64,000 nucleotides of DNA from Ulota crispa (Eukaryota > Streptophyta > Bryopsida > Orthotrichales > Orthotrichaceae): assembly GCA_963920765.1 (NCBI GenBank), contig OY987247.1:17580471-17644470 (forward strand), in the 5' to 3' direction. Every line of letters begins with the position of its first letter. Position 1 is the stretch's first letter. Positions 13,347 through 23,880 of this stretch are shown here, in pieces. Below the pieces are notes generated by a model. It was not told the DNA's origin. It saw only the letters and a program-made list of their open reading frames with translations, and made no database searches. A program made the translations under genes and the position numbers.

Positions 13347-13694
13347 ACCTTTAAACGTTGGGCTCATCCCTGTGGCCAGCCCGCTATAGTGACTTCTACA
13401 GTGTTTTTCAAGAATTTTAGAACTATGATTGGTGTAACAAGTGCATAGCTAGCTACAAAAGTGGACAGTCTGACCTCACAAAAATTGTAAGAAGGGCAAT
13501 ATGGATCTTCTCACAATTTGGATTGTCTAAAAATATGAGTGTATTTGATAAAGTTATTTTTTGCCTTCCATGATGGAGCATGTGTTTATGGTCACTTTTG
13601 GGAAATTTTTTGATGAAAATTTGTTTTCTTCTACCATACAAAATGTTTTTGCAAAGACAAAGGACAAAAAACGTCCTTCTGGACGTTTAGGGGT
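13347..13694. mobile_element. short TIR element, ACCCCTAAA family
   Basis: The ends are inverted: ACCTTTAAACGT at the left and ACGTTTAGGGGT at the right, flanked by TA on both sides. Internal sequence near the right end (GTCCTTTG, CGTCC) resembles the element end at 62220. It is 348 bp with no coding sequence. The TA at its right boundary (13695-13696) is also the left TA of the next element. Confidence 0.65.
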
Positions 13695-13696
13695 TA

Positions 13697-14022
13697 AGGT
13701 AGGAGGCTTGAAAACCATCCAAGTTCTAAAACCACTCACCCTCCAAAATGTGCTCAATATGTACATGTTTTTTTCATAGATTTTTAAATGTACAAATGAT
13801 GTACATTTAAGGAGGTGAACAATTTTAGAACCCTATGCCACTTCAACTTCAAATTTTCATAACTAATTCTACAAAACTCCAAAAAATGTGAAATAACACT
13901 GGATTAGATGTCAATTCTTCTTGTCTTTCAAGGAAATTTTACTAAAAAAATATTTCAAAAAGTTCTACCTCCCCAATATTCAGTTTCAGCCCTTACATGG
14001 TCGGGTTATGAGCCTCCTACCT
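13697..14022. mobile_element. short TIR element, AGGTAGGAG family, copy 1
   Basis: 326 bp. It begins AGGTAGGAGGC and ends GCCTCCTACCT, with TA at both flanks. An inner hairpin built on ATGTACAT surrounds the first 120 bp. The interior is clearly homologous to the copy at 41391-41718, for instance TTCATAACTAATTC and CAATTCTTCTTGT. It is non-coding and so a MITE-type element moved by an unseen transposase, probably one of those that target TA. Confidence 0.8.
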
Positions 14023-14212
14023 TAGGTTAGTCATGAGAATGTGGCTATGTCACGGTTGATTATCTTATACTTCAAGTCATGTACGTTGCTCGAAGTCAAG
14101 ATGGAAAACCACGTAACTTCTGTAACCTTACTTACTCCTGCCATCTCGCCCTCTGCCTCATCTGCGAGCGAGAATAAGCTTAGGTTAAATTAATTTTTTC
14201 CTCCACCCTGTA

Positions 14213-14569
14213 AGGTAGGAGCACCCATAAGCGTGGAAGTAAGGGCTTTGGAGTAGGTAAAACATTCGACTAACTTTGAAAAAAATACTATAAGTTAGGA
14301 AATGGAAACCAAAAGCATTGGCATCAATCTCAAGGTTTCAAATGCAAGTATTTGTTCACAAAAAAATTTCAAAATCCAAAATCATTAAAATTGTAGGAAC
14401 CATATGTAAGAGATGCTAGAAACAAGGCTTGTTGGTTCTTAAATAGTGAGATGGGTACTCAAAACCGTCATGGGGTCACCTACAACCATCACTTTGTCAC
14501 CCATAAATATCACTTAAGTACCCCTAACCATCTTGACTTTGTCAGTGACGCCCATGGGTACAGCTACCT
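14213..14569. mobile_element. short TIR element, AGGTAGGAG family, copy 2
   Basis: 357 bp between AGGTAGGAGCACCCAT and the inverted end ATGGGTACAGCTACCT, with TA at each flank. The interior differs from copy 1. No coding sequence. Confidence 0.65.
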
Positions 14570-15429
14570 TACATAGCCGTGGACAAAGAACGCAATTGTC
14601 AACAGGTAATGACGCCACCAGGTCAGATCCATTCCTGCAATCTTGTAGTCAACGTATTTTTTTTGTATTTGTTGAGGTAGAGTGACCCGCACCCCAGACC
14701 ATACGTATGTAAGGAAAAGTTACTTATAATTGGAAAGAATGAATGAAGTGTGCATATTCATCCAATATGATTACTATTACAAGCTACTTTCATCCAAAAA
14801 TTGGCAAATCTAATATTAGCCATAGGAAGGACTTGGCAAATTCATCCACTTTTTCTCAGAAATTTCTTAGTGTATTGGGAGCCAATATCGATTTCAGGTA
14901 AGATTTGGGCGACTTTTCGCCAAGAAAAGAAACACTGCTGTAGGTCACAAAATTTCTTCCTAATATGCCGACGACTTAGGGGACCGTAATGGGATTATCC
15001 AGGGATTTTTCAATTTCTCTGCATATTCTGTTGAATAATTCAGCCCTTACTGTATGCCTTATGGCTTAACTTGTACTGATCGATTTCGCGACATTCGATG
15101 CAGCGTTATATGTTAGAATGGCCACAATAAACGTATGTTCACACTTGGTGTTAGGAAGGGTATTAGAAATATGAATGTAATTTTAAGATGTGTCTAAATG
15201 TATCTCATTTTCTTTTGCTACTAGCACTCTAGTCTTTGATGACCGGCACCAGACATCATGATACAGTAAGAAGCTTCACTTTTCAATTCATTTGTTACAG
15301 CAATGAAACAAAGATGCATCTCAAAACCCTAGCCCCAATTCTGGAATCGTGCTAATATCTAGATTCCAAGAGCAACGTGGAAATTAGTTGACGTTGTCGA
15401 GGATTAGATCATTCCAAATCTACGACATT

Positions 15430-15764
15430 CATAACATTCAGTAGCTTGAAGACAGGTTGCCTTTCCCTCTCTTCATGTCTCATCCATGAACTTCATCATG
15501 ACACAAAAAAACAAAAAAACCAAAAAAAAAACTTTAAAATATATATATATATTTTCTAACATGGTTGCCCCCACATCAACGTATGTGCACTAAACTGAGC
15601 CTCTCTTTCATAAACTCTTTGACAAATTCAGCCAAGTGTCCTCATAGCTAAAGATGGATGTGGAATATTCCACTCTTTCGTCCGGCTAGATGAAAGAGTG
15701 TGAAATATTCCACATTTTTCAATTAGAGGGAGGGTAGGCCTGTTGAGTGCTACTGAATGTTATG
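15430..15764. mobile_element. short TIR element with CATAACATTCAGTAGC ends, copy 1
   Basis: It begins CATAACATTCAGTAGC and ends with the inverse GCTACTGAATGTTATG (last base of one end degenerate). Its whole interior, including GCCTTTCCCTCTCTTCA and a GTGGAATATTCCAC palindrome, recurs in opposite orientation at 21329-21620. No coding sequence. The superfamily is uncertain because no clear target duplication was seen. Confidence 0.7.
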
Positions 15765-16580
15765 TTGTCCACAAGCAAGCCGGCCCCTGTTCCTGAATAA
15801 AATAATAACCGAGGAACCTAGGGTACTGAAACCCTCACGCAGAGTTGGAGGTTTGCCAGAGAAGCACTAAAGTAAGGCGCGGCAACTTTATTGCAAGGGT
15901 GAGCGATGAGTGCTCGCGAGCATCACGGGTTGGACGTTGCGTCGACCCTCGCAACAATTGGCGCTCCAATCCAACTACGTGGTGCGCGGGGAAAGGTCTG
16001 TGAATCCGAATTTGAATTCAGAATTCCCAAATTCAATCTACCAATGGTATATATCTAAACTTCTGGCAGGTGAAAAAGCTGAAATTTTCACAAAAAACTA
16101 ATTTCACATAAAGTCTAAACTGTCAAATGTTAATAATTTATATTTTGAATACAGATAAGTGTTCGAAATGAGGTTTTGAGGTGATTTAGGATTTTTTTGG
16201 GCATTCCAAATGATCCTCTCAGGATACCTTGATCGTGCCATTGCCCACATGTCACTAGTCAAGAATCGCATCCCAGAATCTGGAGAGGGACGGACAAAAT
16301 ACAATTGAATCTTGCGCAATGGAAGGTAGAATCTGTGGACATGGATATCCAGATTCCGTAGGGCCCATGGTTGCTACAATCTATTGAATCAGGCCGTCCT
16401 TGAAGATGTACCTGCAAGTCACACAATATCGATGGTTCACCGAATTACAACAATCGACCAGTTGCTCATCAAGACTACGGAGTTAAAATTGCCTCATTTC
16501 GAGATTCCAAGAAGAGTTTGAATCCGGTGCAAGCAGAGTTGTTTTATTAGAGGTAAGCTTAGTGGTATTGATGCACTCAC

Positions 16581-16886
16581 CATATTCGTTAAAATGAGAG
16601 AATGGGGACCTCTCAAAATAAACAAGTTGATCTTGACCAAAATCACCAATTTCCAATAAAATGAGAGTTTTCAGATTAAAAAGAAAATTCAGCTTGCATT
16701 AAGCTGAATTGAGTTGAATTGACATAAAATCTTTCAATTTTAATTCAAATCTGAAAGTTATATGTCAATTCAGATTGAATTGAGTTAAATTGACCTAAAA
16801 CCTTTCATCAAATTGACCTATTTTTTTTTTAATTTCTTTTAAATTACCTCTCATTTCACTAGAAAACTCTCATTATAACGAATATG
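16581..16886. mobile_element. short TIR element, CATATTCGTTAAA family variant
   Basis: The termini CATATTCGTTAAAATGAGAG and CTCTCATTATAACGAATATG are inverted copies. The interior has nested inverted segments (TTGACATAAAATCTTTCA and relatives). Terminal similarity links it to the elements at 40033, 56242, 62719 and 63231. Non-coding. Confidence 0.6.
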
Positions 16887-17639
16887 CCCTATAATAGTGC
16901 TGCAGCTGGGAAGAGAAAGTTTAGGGATGGTTCGGTCTCCTGGAAAGATCAGGCAGCAGCTTATATATGATTTGATGTTAGTTTCTCTAATCCTTGCGAG
17001 GTTGTTGACATAGATTGATCGAGTTCTCTAGAGCTAGTGAACAGATGCATCGCTTGGGGGTTGCGGAGTTTTACGTAATCTTGGTGGAGTTCACTGAGTA
17101 GGATGCGTACTATGCGAGGAATTCTTTCGATCTCTTCTCTGCTGTTGATATGACACTTTGGAAAACTCGTTTTAAGTTTGTTAGATCTTGTGTAGAGATT
17201 GTCTATGACTTGAAACTTCAAGAGTTAAAGCTACCTTGTATGCACTCCAAGTGATTTTGTTAGTCTCGGTGCTTGTGCCGCTTTTGCTGCTGATGAGAAC
17301 AGATCATCTCATTTAGAGTGAAAAAATTTCTCCTTTTCAGAGTCGTCTTCGTATTTTCTCCTGTAATAGCTTTCCTGTAGAGTAGTCCCTTCCGTGTCCG
17401 CCTCGCCATGGCCATTTCCAACAGGATTTTTGACTGTATGTCTCAGAGTCCCTTGATACATTGGTGCTGGAGGATTATGCAGAGGGCGCGCTTCCAATGT
17501 GATCGCGGCTCATTTTTAACTTTGTATTGAATTGTTTTGCTGTAATACTCCGCGTGGATATGCTCTCTCGACACGAACTATGGATCGTCCTCGCCCAATG
17601 TGGCAGTCCATAGCCTCGGTCAAATTCTAATGGATATCA

Positions 17640-20095
17640 GTCAGCTGCATTCTTTCTTTCATTCGAACATCTCCATATAAATGCCATTCTCGGCACCAGT
17701 TTCATCAATTCTGCTGCAATCTGAGACCTCTGTGGTGTTGGTGGCAGGCGAATAGTGTACATTGAAAAGATATTGAGGCATTCTGTTCTGATCGGACATT
17801 AGGAACATTTGAAGAACGGTCTTCAGGCAGTCTGCTGCAGAGATCTGAAAGAGCAAGAATCTGCACACCATGTTTTGCATGGAGTTCCAAACCCTGACCA
17901 CGGTCACAGAAGAAGTATTTTCCAGGTCTTTTAGAAAAGACGTTGGACGTGGGAAGGGCGTAGACGAGAACTACAGGCACAGGACGGTGCAAAGTAGGGT
18001 CAGTTCTTCAAGTATGTACGAAGGCCGTGTGGGGATCGCTTCGGAATGTTGAGAGCTTGCCTGTGAGGTCGAACTCCTTGCGGAGCATGAGGTGGAGCGA
18101 TTCGTCGGATGCAAATGGCAAATGTAACTATTCTGGGGATAGAATGGATGAGGACAAAGGCAGCCCTGCAACAAGGGCTTACAACCGAGCTTTCAACAAG
18201 CTCATACACAAGAAAAATAAGCCTGCCGTATCAGATTCTGTAAGCACTATAGCTTTCCTATCCTGTGGGACTGGAGGAGGTTGAGCAAAGTGAAAATTAT
18301 CTTAAGAGTCATATGAGAGCGACTGTCCATCAATTGGCCTCATCTTCTATTCTTATAATAAGCACGACCTGGATAATGCTGGTTTAGGTTCGTAGAATAC
18401 AGTCTTATTTCCCTTTTAGTCCTTTGCATTACGAACGCTTGCGCCAGTTGACGAAGACCCTTGAGTGATAATTTACACTCCTATATCCTTTTTATTGATA
18501 TTTAACATAGTTTTGGTAATGCTTGTGACAGAACGTTGCCAAGCCATGGGAGGAGCCATTGCTTGTGGACATGAGCAATCGAAACTAGAACCCAAGGTGC
18601 AGAAAGAGGCTAAACTAGAAGCTAAGAGGCAAGCGGAGCAGGCCAAGAGAGATGCTGAAATCCAGAAGCGAGAGGTACTGATCATTCCTGTCCTCGTTTT
18701 GAAATTCTTTTTAGTTTGAGTCACACTTGTGCGTTAGTATTAGACTTTTTAGACTTTTTGTGACTTTTGCAGCTTCTTGACCTAGCGAACCCTATTCCTG
18801 AGTCAGCACTGAGAAATCAGAGGGAGCAATTTGACATGCGCAAAGGAAGTAAGAAATTTAACCTTTTGCCACTTGTCTAGGAACATGTTTGTTGTCTGCA
18901 CATCATCGATGACGTCGAATTGGTGCGACTCATGGTCGTGCAAAAGTGAAAAGCATTACCATTTTATCGTCGTTCAGATTTGCTCTTATGGAGTTTTCTA
19001 GCCGTGTTGTTTTGTGGTGAATCGTGGTTGATTGTTGTGGGAGCAGTACACAAGCTGTTTCAAATATCTGGGGGTGTAAGTGTTCTTTCCTTGACCTCTG
19101 AAACAAGTATTTTTTGAATATGTGGGTGAGAGCAACAAACCGCTGTTTTTTCCATTTAGATTATTCTCCCTATCGTTCATGTCTAAAGAATGGCTCGGCC
19201 ATTACAGAAGCCTTGCTGAATGGAACTGACTTCCTGAAACTATTTTCAGCATCTACCGGATTTTCGTGTGAGGTTTCCAATTGTCCTGCTTGAAAAGACA
19301 ACCTACGGTTCTATATCTAATCAATTCCTGAACCTCAATTGTCGTGCAGATCCACTCGTCTGAGCATTCGCACAAGGAAGGAGACACTCGAGATTCAAAA
19401 CGTGAGCAAAGCTAATGTCTTTTCTTGAGTATTCAACTGAATTTCACATTACACTTAGGGTGGGAGCACTCAATACCAAAACTGTACCTAATGGAGTCAT
19501 TCTCTACGCAAGGTGATCATTCTAGAAGTTCAATCTAGATACACCATAGATAGTTTATCATTTTGGTCAACAACAATAAGCAAGCTCTGTATGGTGTATC
19601 TAGATTTAAGTTCTAGAATAACCACCCTATGTAAAGAGTGACTCCATTAGGTACTTTGTTGGCACTAGGTGCTCCTACCTTACCCAGTTTAAAGACCTTG
19701 TCCAAAGTCTAAAAGCCATGGAAAATAGTATGAGCCGATGGTTTTTTCCTTGGATGCAGTGATGTTGCTAAGAGGCGGCATGTTTGAAACATGCATGAGT
19801 CCCTCTGCTACAGATGTTGCATTATCTCACATCAGATCAGGTCCCTAGCCAGCAACAAGGAGAGACATCCACTCCGAAACTGTCGAATCCAATGTGAGCA
19901 AGTCTTGACTATGTATGATGTATTTGCAGCCCTCTGCTTTCTGGGCTTGAATTGGAGTTGCAGGTTAATTACGACCCTCCATCTGACTCCTTGATTCACA
20001 ACATCGGCAGCAACGGGATGTGAAGGCTTGGGCAATGGAAGAATATTTAGCAAAGAACAGCTGCATACCGAAGTGCAGTGCGAAAGTAAGTATTT
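17640..20095 (+). other. unresolved coding-like patch, possible gene remnant
   Basis: Several stretches look exon-like but cannot be assembled into one consistent gene. On the plus strand, 18027-18284 encodes a polar peptide with RMDEDKGSPATRAYNRAF. 18490-18675 encodes a charged, coiled-coil-like stretch (KVQKEAKLEAKRQAEQAKRD) ending at a GT donor. 18772-18847 continues in phase after an AG acceptor (LLDLANPIPESALRNQREQF). Short exon-like pieces occur near 19350 and 19972-20085. On the minus strand, 17659-17907 also gives a plausible peptide (QYLFNVHYSPATNT). I do not recognise the family on either strand, and it may be a decayed gene. Confidence 0.3.
19458..19680. mobile_element. AGGTAGGAG-family element with long hairpin arms, copy 3
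   Basis: 223 bp, with ends GGGTGGGAGCAC and GTGCTCCTACCT and TA on both sides. The arms pair over about 90 bp (GTACCTAATGGAGTCA, then a CTAGATACACCATA inner end), leaving a small loop. A transcript would fold into one long hairpin. Non-coding. Confidence 0.8.
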
Positions 20096-20289
20096 ACAGC
20101 ATCAAAAAAGTTGTGATAAGTGACGATAAATGAATCATTTTCATGGTCCTTTTTCTATAACATCTGGTATAATTCGAATCCAAAGACCAGCTGATGCTAC
20201 TGTATTAGGTAACTGTCAAGTTCAGTCAAATCAAGTGTAATGCAAGTGGTTCTAAACGTTAGCGTGATGCTAGCTAGTGTCCTTAGCAT

Positions 20290-20442
20290 TAAATGCAATA
20301 TTAAGTGAATTGGGAAAAAGTGGCATTTTGGAACTTTTGGATTTTATGTTCTTTAAAGAATATTCACTAAATACTCTTTAAAGAATATAAAATCCAAAAG
20401 TCCCAAAATGCCACTTTTTCCCAATTTACTTAATATTGCTTT
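20290..20442. mobile_element. near-perfect foldback element related to the TTAAATTGGGAAAA family
   Basis: The arms GCAATATTAAGTGAATTGGG and its inverse at the right pair over roughly 70 bp, including a GTGGCATTTTGG segment, with only a few mismatches. The inner loop is under 15 bases. The AATTGGGAAAAA part matches the termini of the elements at 40033, 56242 and 63231. Non-coding. Confidence 0.7.
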
Positions 20443-21328
20443 ATTAACTTGGAATTACATGAGCAGCCCTAATTAAATCAACATTAATTTCTTGCTAGTT
20501 TTGCATTTTCTAAGCGTTGATTGAACTTTCAATTGCTCAATGTTTATTTGCTATGATTTACTTTGTGAACCAATAGGGGATCGTTTTTAGATGCTTACCA
20601 ATAAGGCTTCCTTCTCGTCTTGCAAAGCTTTAGGATTGCAACACCCAGGCACTGTGATAACATTCAATCCAAGCTTTAATCTATTAAAGCTAACCCCTGA
20701 ACGGCCCATTGGACATCTCTGGCCGTATATACAATTGTATTTGAGCTGCTCTGAGGGCTTTCCAAAGAAAATTATGCACCCACCATTGTAAAACCCTTCA
20801 ATATGTATGATTGTAACACTTAATTTCCAACTAATTCAAACTTCTGAATGTTGATTGTGACCGTATTTGGTACCGTATCTCTAGAGCCCAAGGGCCCTTC
20901 AGGGACTAAACGTGTAGGAAAAAAACATTGCTAGAAAACCAAGTATGAGGAATGATTCTCAAATCCACCAGGAAAACACCTGAATGACCATGCCACATTT
21001 TTGAAAATTGTTTGCTTTCCATCTTCAACAAAGATTGACGCTTCTTAGAAAAACATAGACAAATCCTTGTTGTTCTAATTTAGAAGCCGCAAAGTGTTCC
21101 CTTGACCATTGTAAACATATTTTTCAACACCTTTGACCAGCATCTTTTTTGGCAAAATCCAAATCTCCTTCACCGCTTGTTTGTATACATAGTCATTTAG
21201 AAGTATCTCATTCTTCATGTCCAATGGATTTTTGTCTCCACTTTCAACCAATATTGAATGCATTGATGGAACGAAGGACTTGCCAACTGCCAGCAGAAAA
21301 TAAAAACCAAAAACAAACTAAGGGTGCT

Positions 21329-21620
21329 CATAACATTCAGTAGCAATCAGCCTCACTGCCCTCCCTCCAACTGAAGAGTGTGGAATATTCCACACTCATC
21401 AATAGCTAAAAGGACACTTGGTTGAATTTGTTAGAGAATTTATGAAAGAGAGGCTCAGTTTAGTGCACATATGTCGATGTGGGGGTTAGCCATGTCAGAA
21501 AATTAAAATTTAAAAAAAAAAAAAAACACTCTTTTTTTTTTTTTTTTGTCATGATGAAGTTTGTGGATGATACCTGAAGAGAGGGAAAGGCAGCCTCTCT
21601 TCAAGCTACTGAATGTTATG
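21329..21620. mobile_element. short TIR element with CATAACATTCAGTAGC ends, copy 2 (inverted)
   Basis: Same family as 15430-15764 but in reverse orientation and about 40 bp shorter. It keeps the CATAACATTCAGTAGC and GCTACTGAATGTTATG ends, the A- and T-runs in the middle and the GTGGAATATTCCAC palindrome. Non-coding. Confidence 0.7.
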
Positions 21621-22439
21621 CTAGATGCAAAAGAAACTTCTTGTTGAGTTGAAATGAGCTTTGCATCAGCCACAAGCATTGTCAATGCTTGTGAACAAGT
21701 TTTCAACCGTGACAATTGAATTAGTTGCAATAACTCAAATGCATGTCTGACACTATCAAAAACTTTTGTGCTTGCGCCTGAGTTGCTACTGCCAATTGTT
21801 CTAGTGCAGCATAATTTTACATTTTAGCAAGAACAAACCATCATTCATTTGGATTTAGGAAAAGCTGTTTTGTTTTAAGCTTTACACAAAAATAATTCTA
21901 GCAGACAAACTACAGAGGAAATACCCCAAATTTGGACCAAAAAATGTTCCCAACATCTGCACCTTTATTCTTAAAAAAAGGTAAAAAATTTCAAGCTTGC
22001 TTGCAAGCAGAATAAGTAAGTTCATTTTTTGACTAAAATACTAGAACCCAATATAGTACTAGTGAAATATGTATATGTATACATGTATATATGTATATAT
22101 GTATATCTGTTGTAGGAGTTCAAAGATTTTCTCTCTTTCTCTACCGTTTTTTAGTGAATATAAAAGTTGCTTTTGTAGCTATGGTTAGTGCAATGACTTT
22201 CCTTTCATATATTATTTGATGACTGATGAGATTCTAGCATTATTATTAGGGTGTGGCCACCACAAAGTAGACAATTGAATCACCATTTCAGAAGTCTCAA
22301 ACTCTTATTCCCTTTGAAAACTCATGATCATCATTTCGCTAATAATTTATAGGCAAAACTTTAAGTAAGCTCTCATTTTAGATTCAAATTGTTAGCAATT
22401 TATTTAAAGCTATACAATCATATCATTTTACTATTTTGA

Positions 22440-22482
22440 AAAAGCCCCCGTGGGAGAAAAACCGGTTCGTCCGGAGATGCTG
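22440..22482. repeat. 43-nt GC-rich insertion flanked by 17-bp direct repeats
   Basis: A GC-rich 43-base block with CCCCCGTGGGAG and CCGGTTCGTCCGG sits inside very AT-rich DNA. It is bracketed by TCATTTTACTATTTTGA (22423-22439) and the same 17-mer with one mismatch (22483-22499). That layout is a target-site duplication around a short insertion, as made by target-primed reverse transcription. The GGTTCG piece recalls a tRNA-like B box, but the block is too short to call a SINE with confidence. Confidence 0.6.
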
Positions 22483-22945
22483 TCATTTTATTATTTTGAG
22501 CACATACAGTTTTCCACAAAGATTCAAAACAAATACTCTTGCTTCAATTAGAAGCACCAGTTTGTCGATTTGTCAATTTTGGAGGCAGGTTTTTATTATT
22601 CCATTCTAGAATTTGTTTCTCTTTCTAGTACAAAGAGGTGCTATAGTTTCTATAATATCTCCTAAAACATTGCGCAATTTCTAAAATATCTTTTGCACCA
22701 TCTTTGTAATTTCTTTGTTAGCATATTTGGAGGTAGCTTTTTCAAAATATAGTAGTAATTGATGTGTGAAGGCAAAATTTACATCTCTATCTTTTTCTAG
22801 ATCAAGGGGATTTAGATGAGATGGAATTGTTGATCAAGTTTTCTATCATTGTGGAATTAAGGCCTTTATTTTTGTGGAATTTGTGGAATTTATTTTATTG
22901 GCAAAGGACTTTTCATATGTTTCTAGTTGTGGAGCACATGTATTA

Positions 22946-23880
22946 ACCCCTAAAGGTTCAAGCCATTTTTTCTGTGAAAATCACTAAAAACTGCCACTTT
23001 TGGGGGAATGAGTACAAAGGTAAGAAGTAAAGATATTTTTGGAAATCCAATTGTGGGGTTTTGTTCCAGACTATGGGAGGTACTTTTGGAAAAAAAATCA
23101 GCTCATTCTAGATATAGAGGAGTGAGATATTGACATTGGAAGTTCAAAAAAAAGTTTTTTTCTCTGCTGCCCAAAAATTTCAGGAGCATGTGACCTCTCC
23201 TATATCAAAAAAAATTTGCTCTACGCAAAGTTGTGGTTTATTTTTTCCATGTAGAAGACAAAGTTAGGTATGTGTGGGAGAATTTTCAAATGAATCAAAG
23301 GTGTGGATCATACTTTGTAATATCCTGCAATGCTGTAAGGTCATGAAATTTACATATACACTAGGCAAAATTGGAGGATTTATGTAAAATTCAAAAATCT
23401 GAATTTCTTTAATTCAAATGGTGAAAACTAAGGAATCTTAGTCTACTACAATTTCAAAAAGAAAAGTCAACTTTTTTTTAAAGCACCAAAGTTTAGAAAG
23501 AGCAAAAGGAATGAAGGTTTGGGAGTCCCATACCTACTTGCAAACCAAAACTTCTCACTCATCAATCAAAATTGAATGATTCAAAGCTTCCCACATCTAA
23601 AAAAATCTTAGGAACCAATTTCAGATTTTTATTTTTTTTAAATGCAATTGTTTAAGAAGTTTTTTGAATTGCCTAGATTGCCTACCTTCCCTTGTTTTTC
23701 AGAAATTAATGCATAACTTCTTCAATAAATGTTAGAATGAAGAAAAACTAGATGTGCACATACATCTTTGAATTCCCCACCATCTACAAAATTTCAAAAA
23801 AATTATAAAAACTGATTTAGTCAAAAGCACATGCCCAAGGTCCATTTGTCCCCCAAGGGGACAGTTGGACCTTTAGGGGT
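22946..23880. mobile_element. ACCCCTAAAGG-family TIR element, 935 bp
   Basis: It begins ACCCCTAAAGGTTCAAG and ends CTTTAGGGGT, with TA at both flanks. The interior matches the inverted copy at 32161-33210 almost throughout. Its right-hand 350 bp also matches the arms of the foldback at 28600-29294. No transposase frame is present. Confidence 0.8.
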
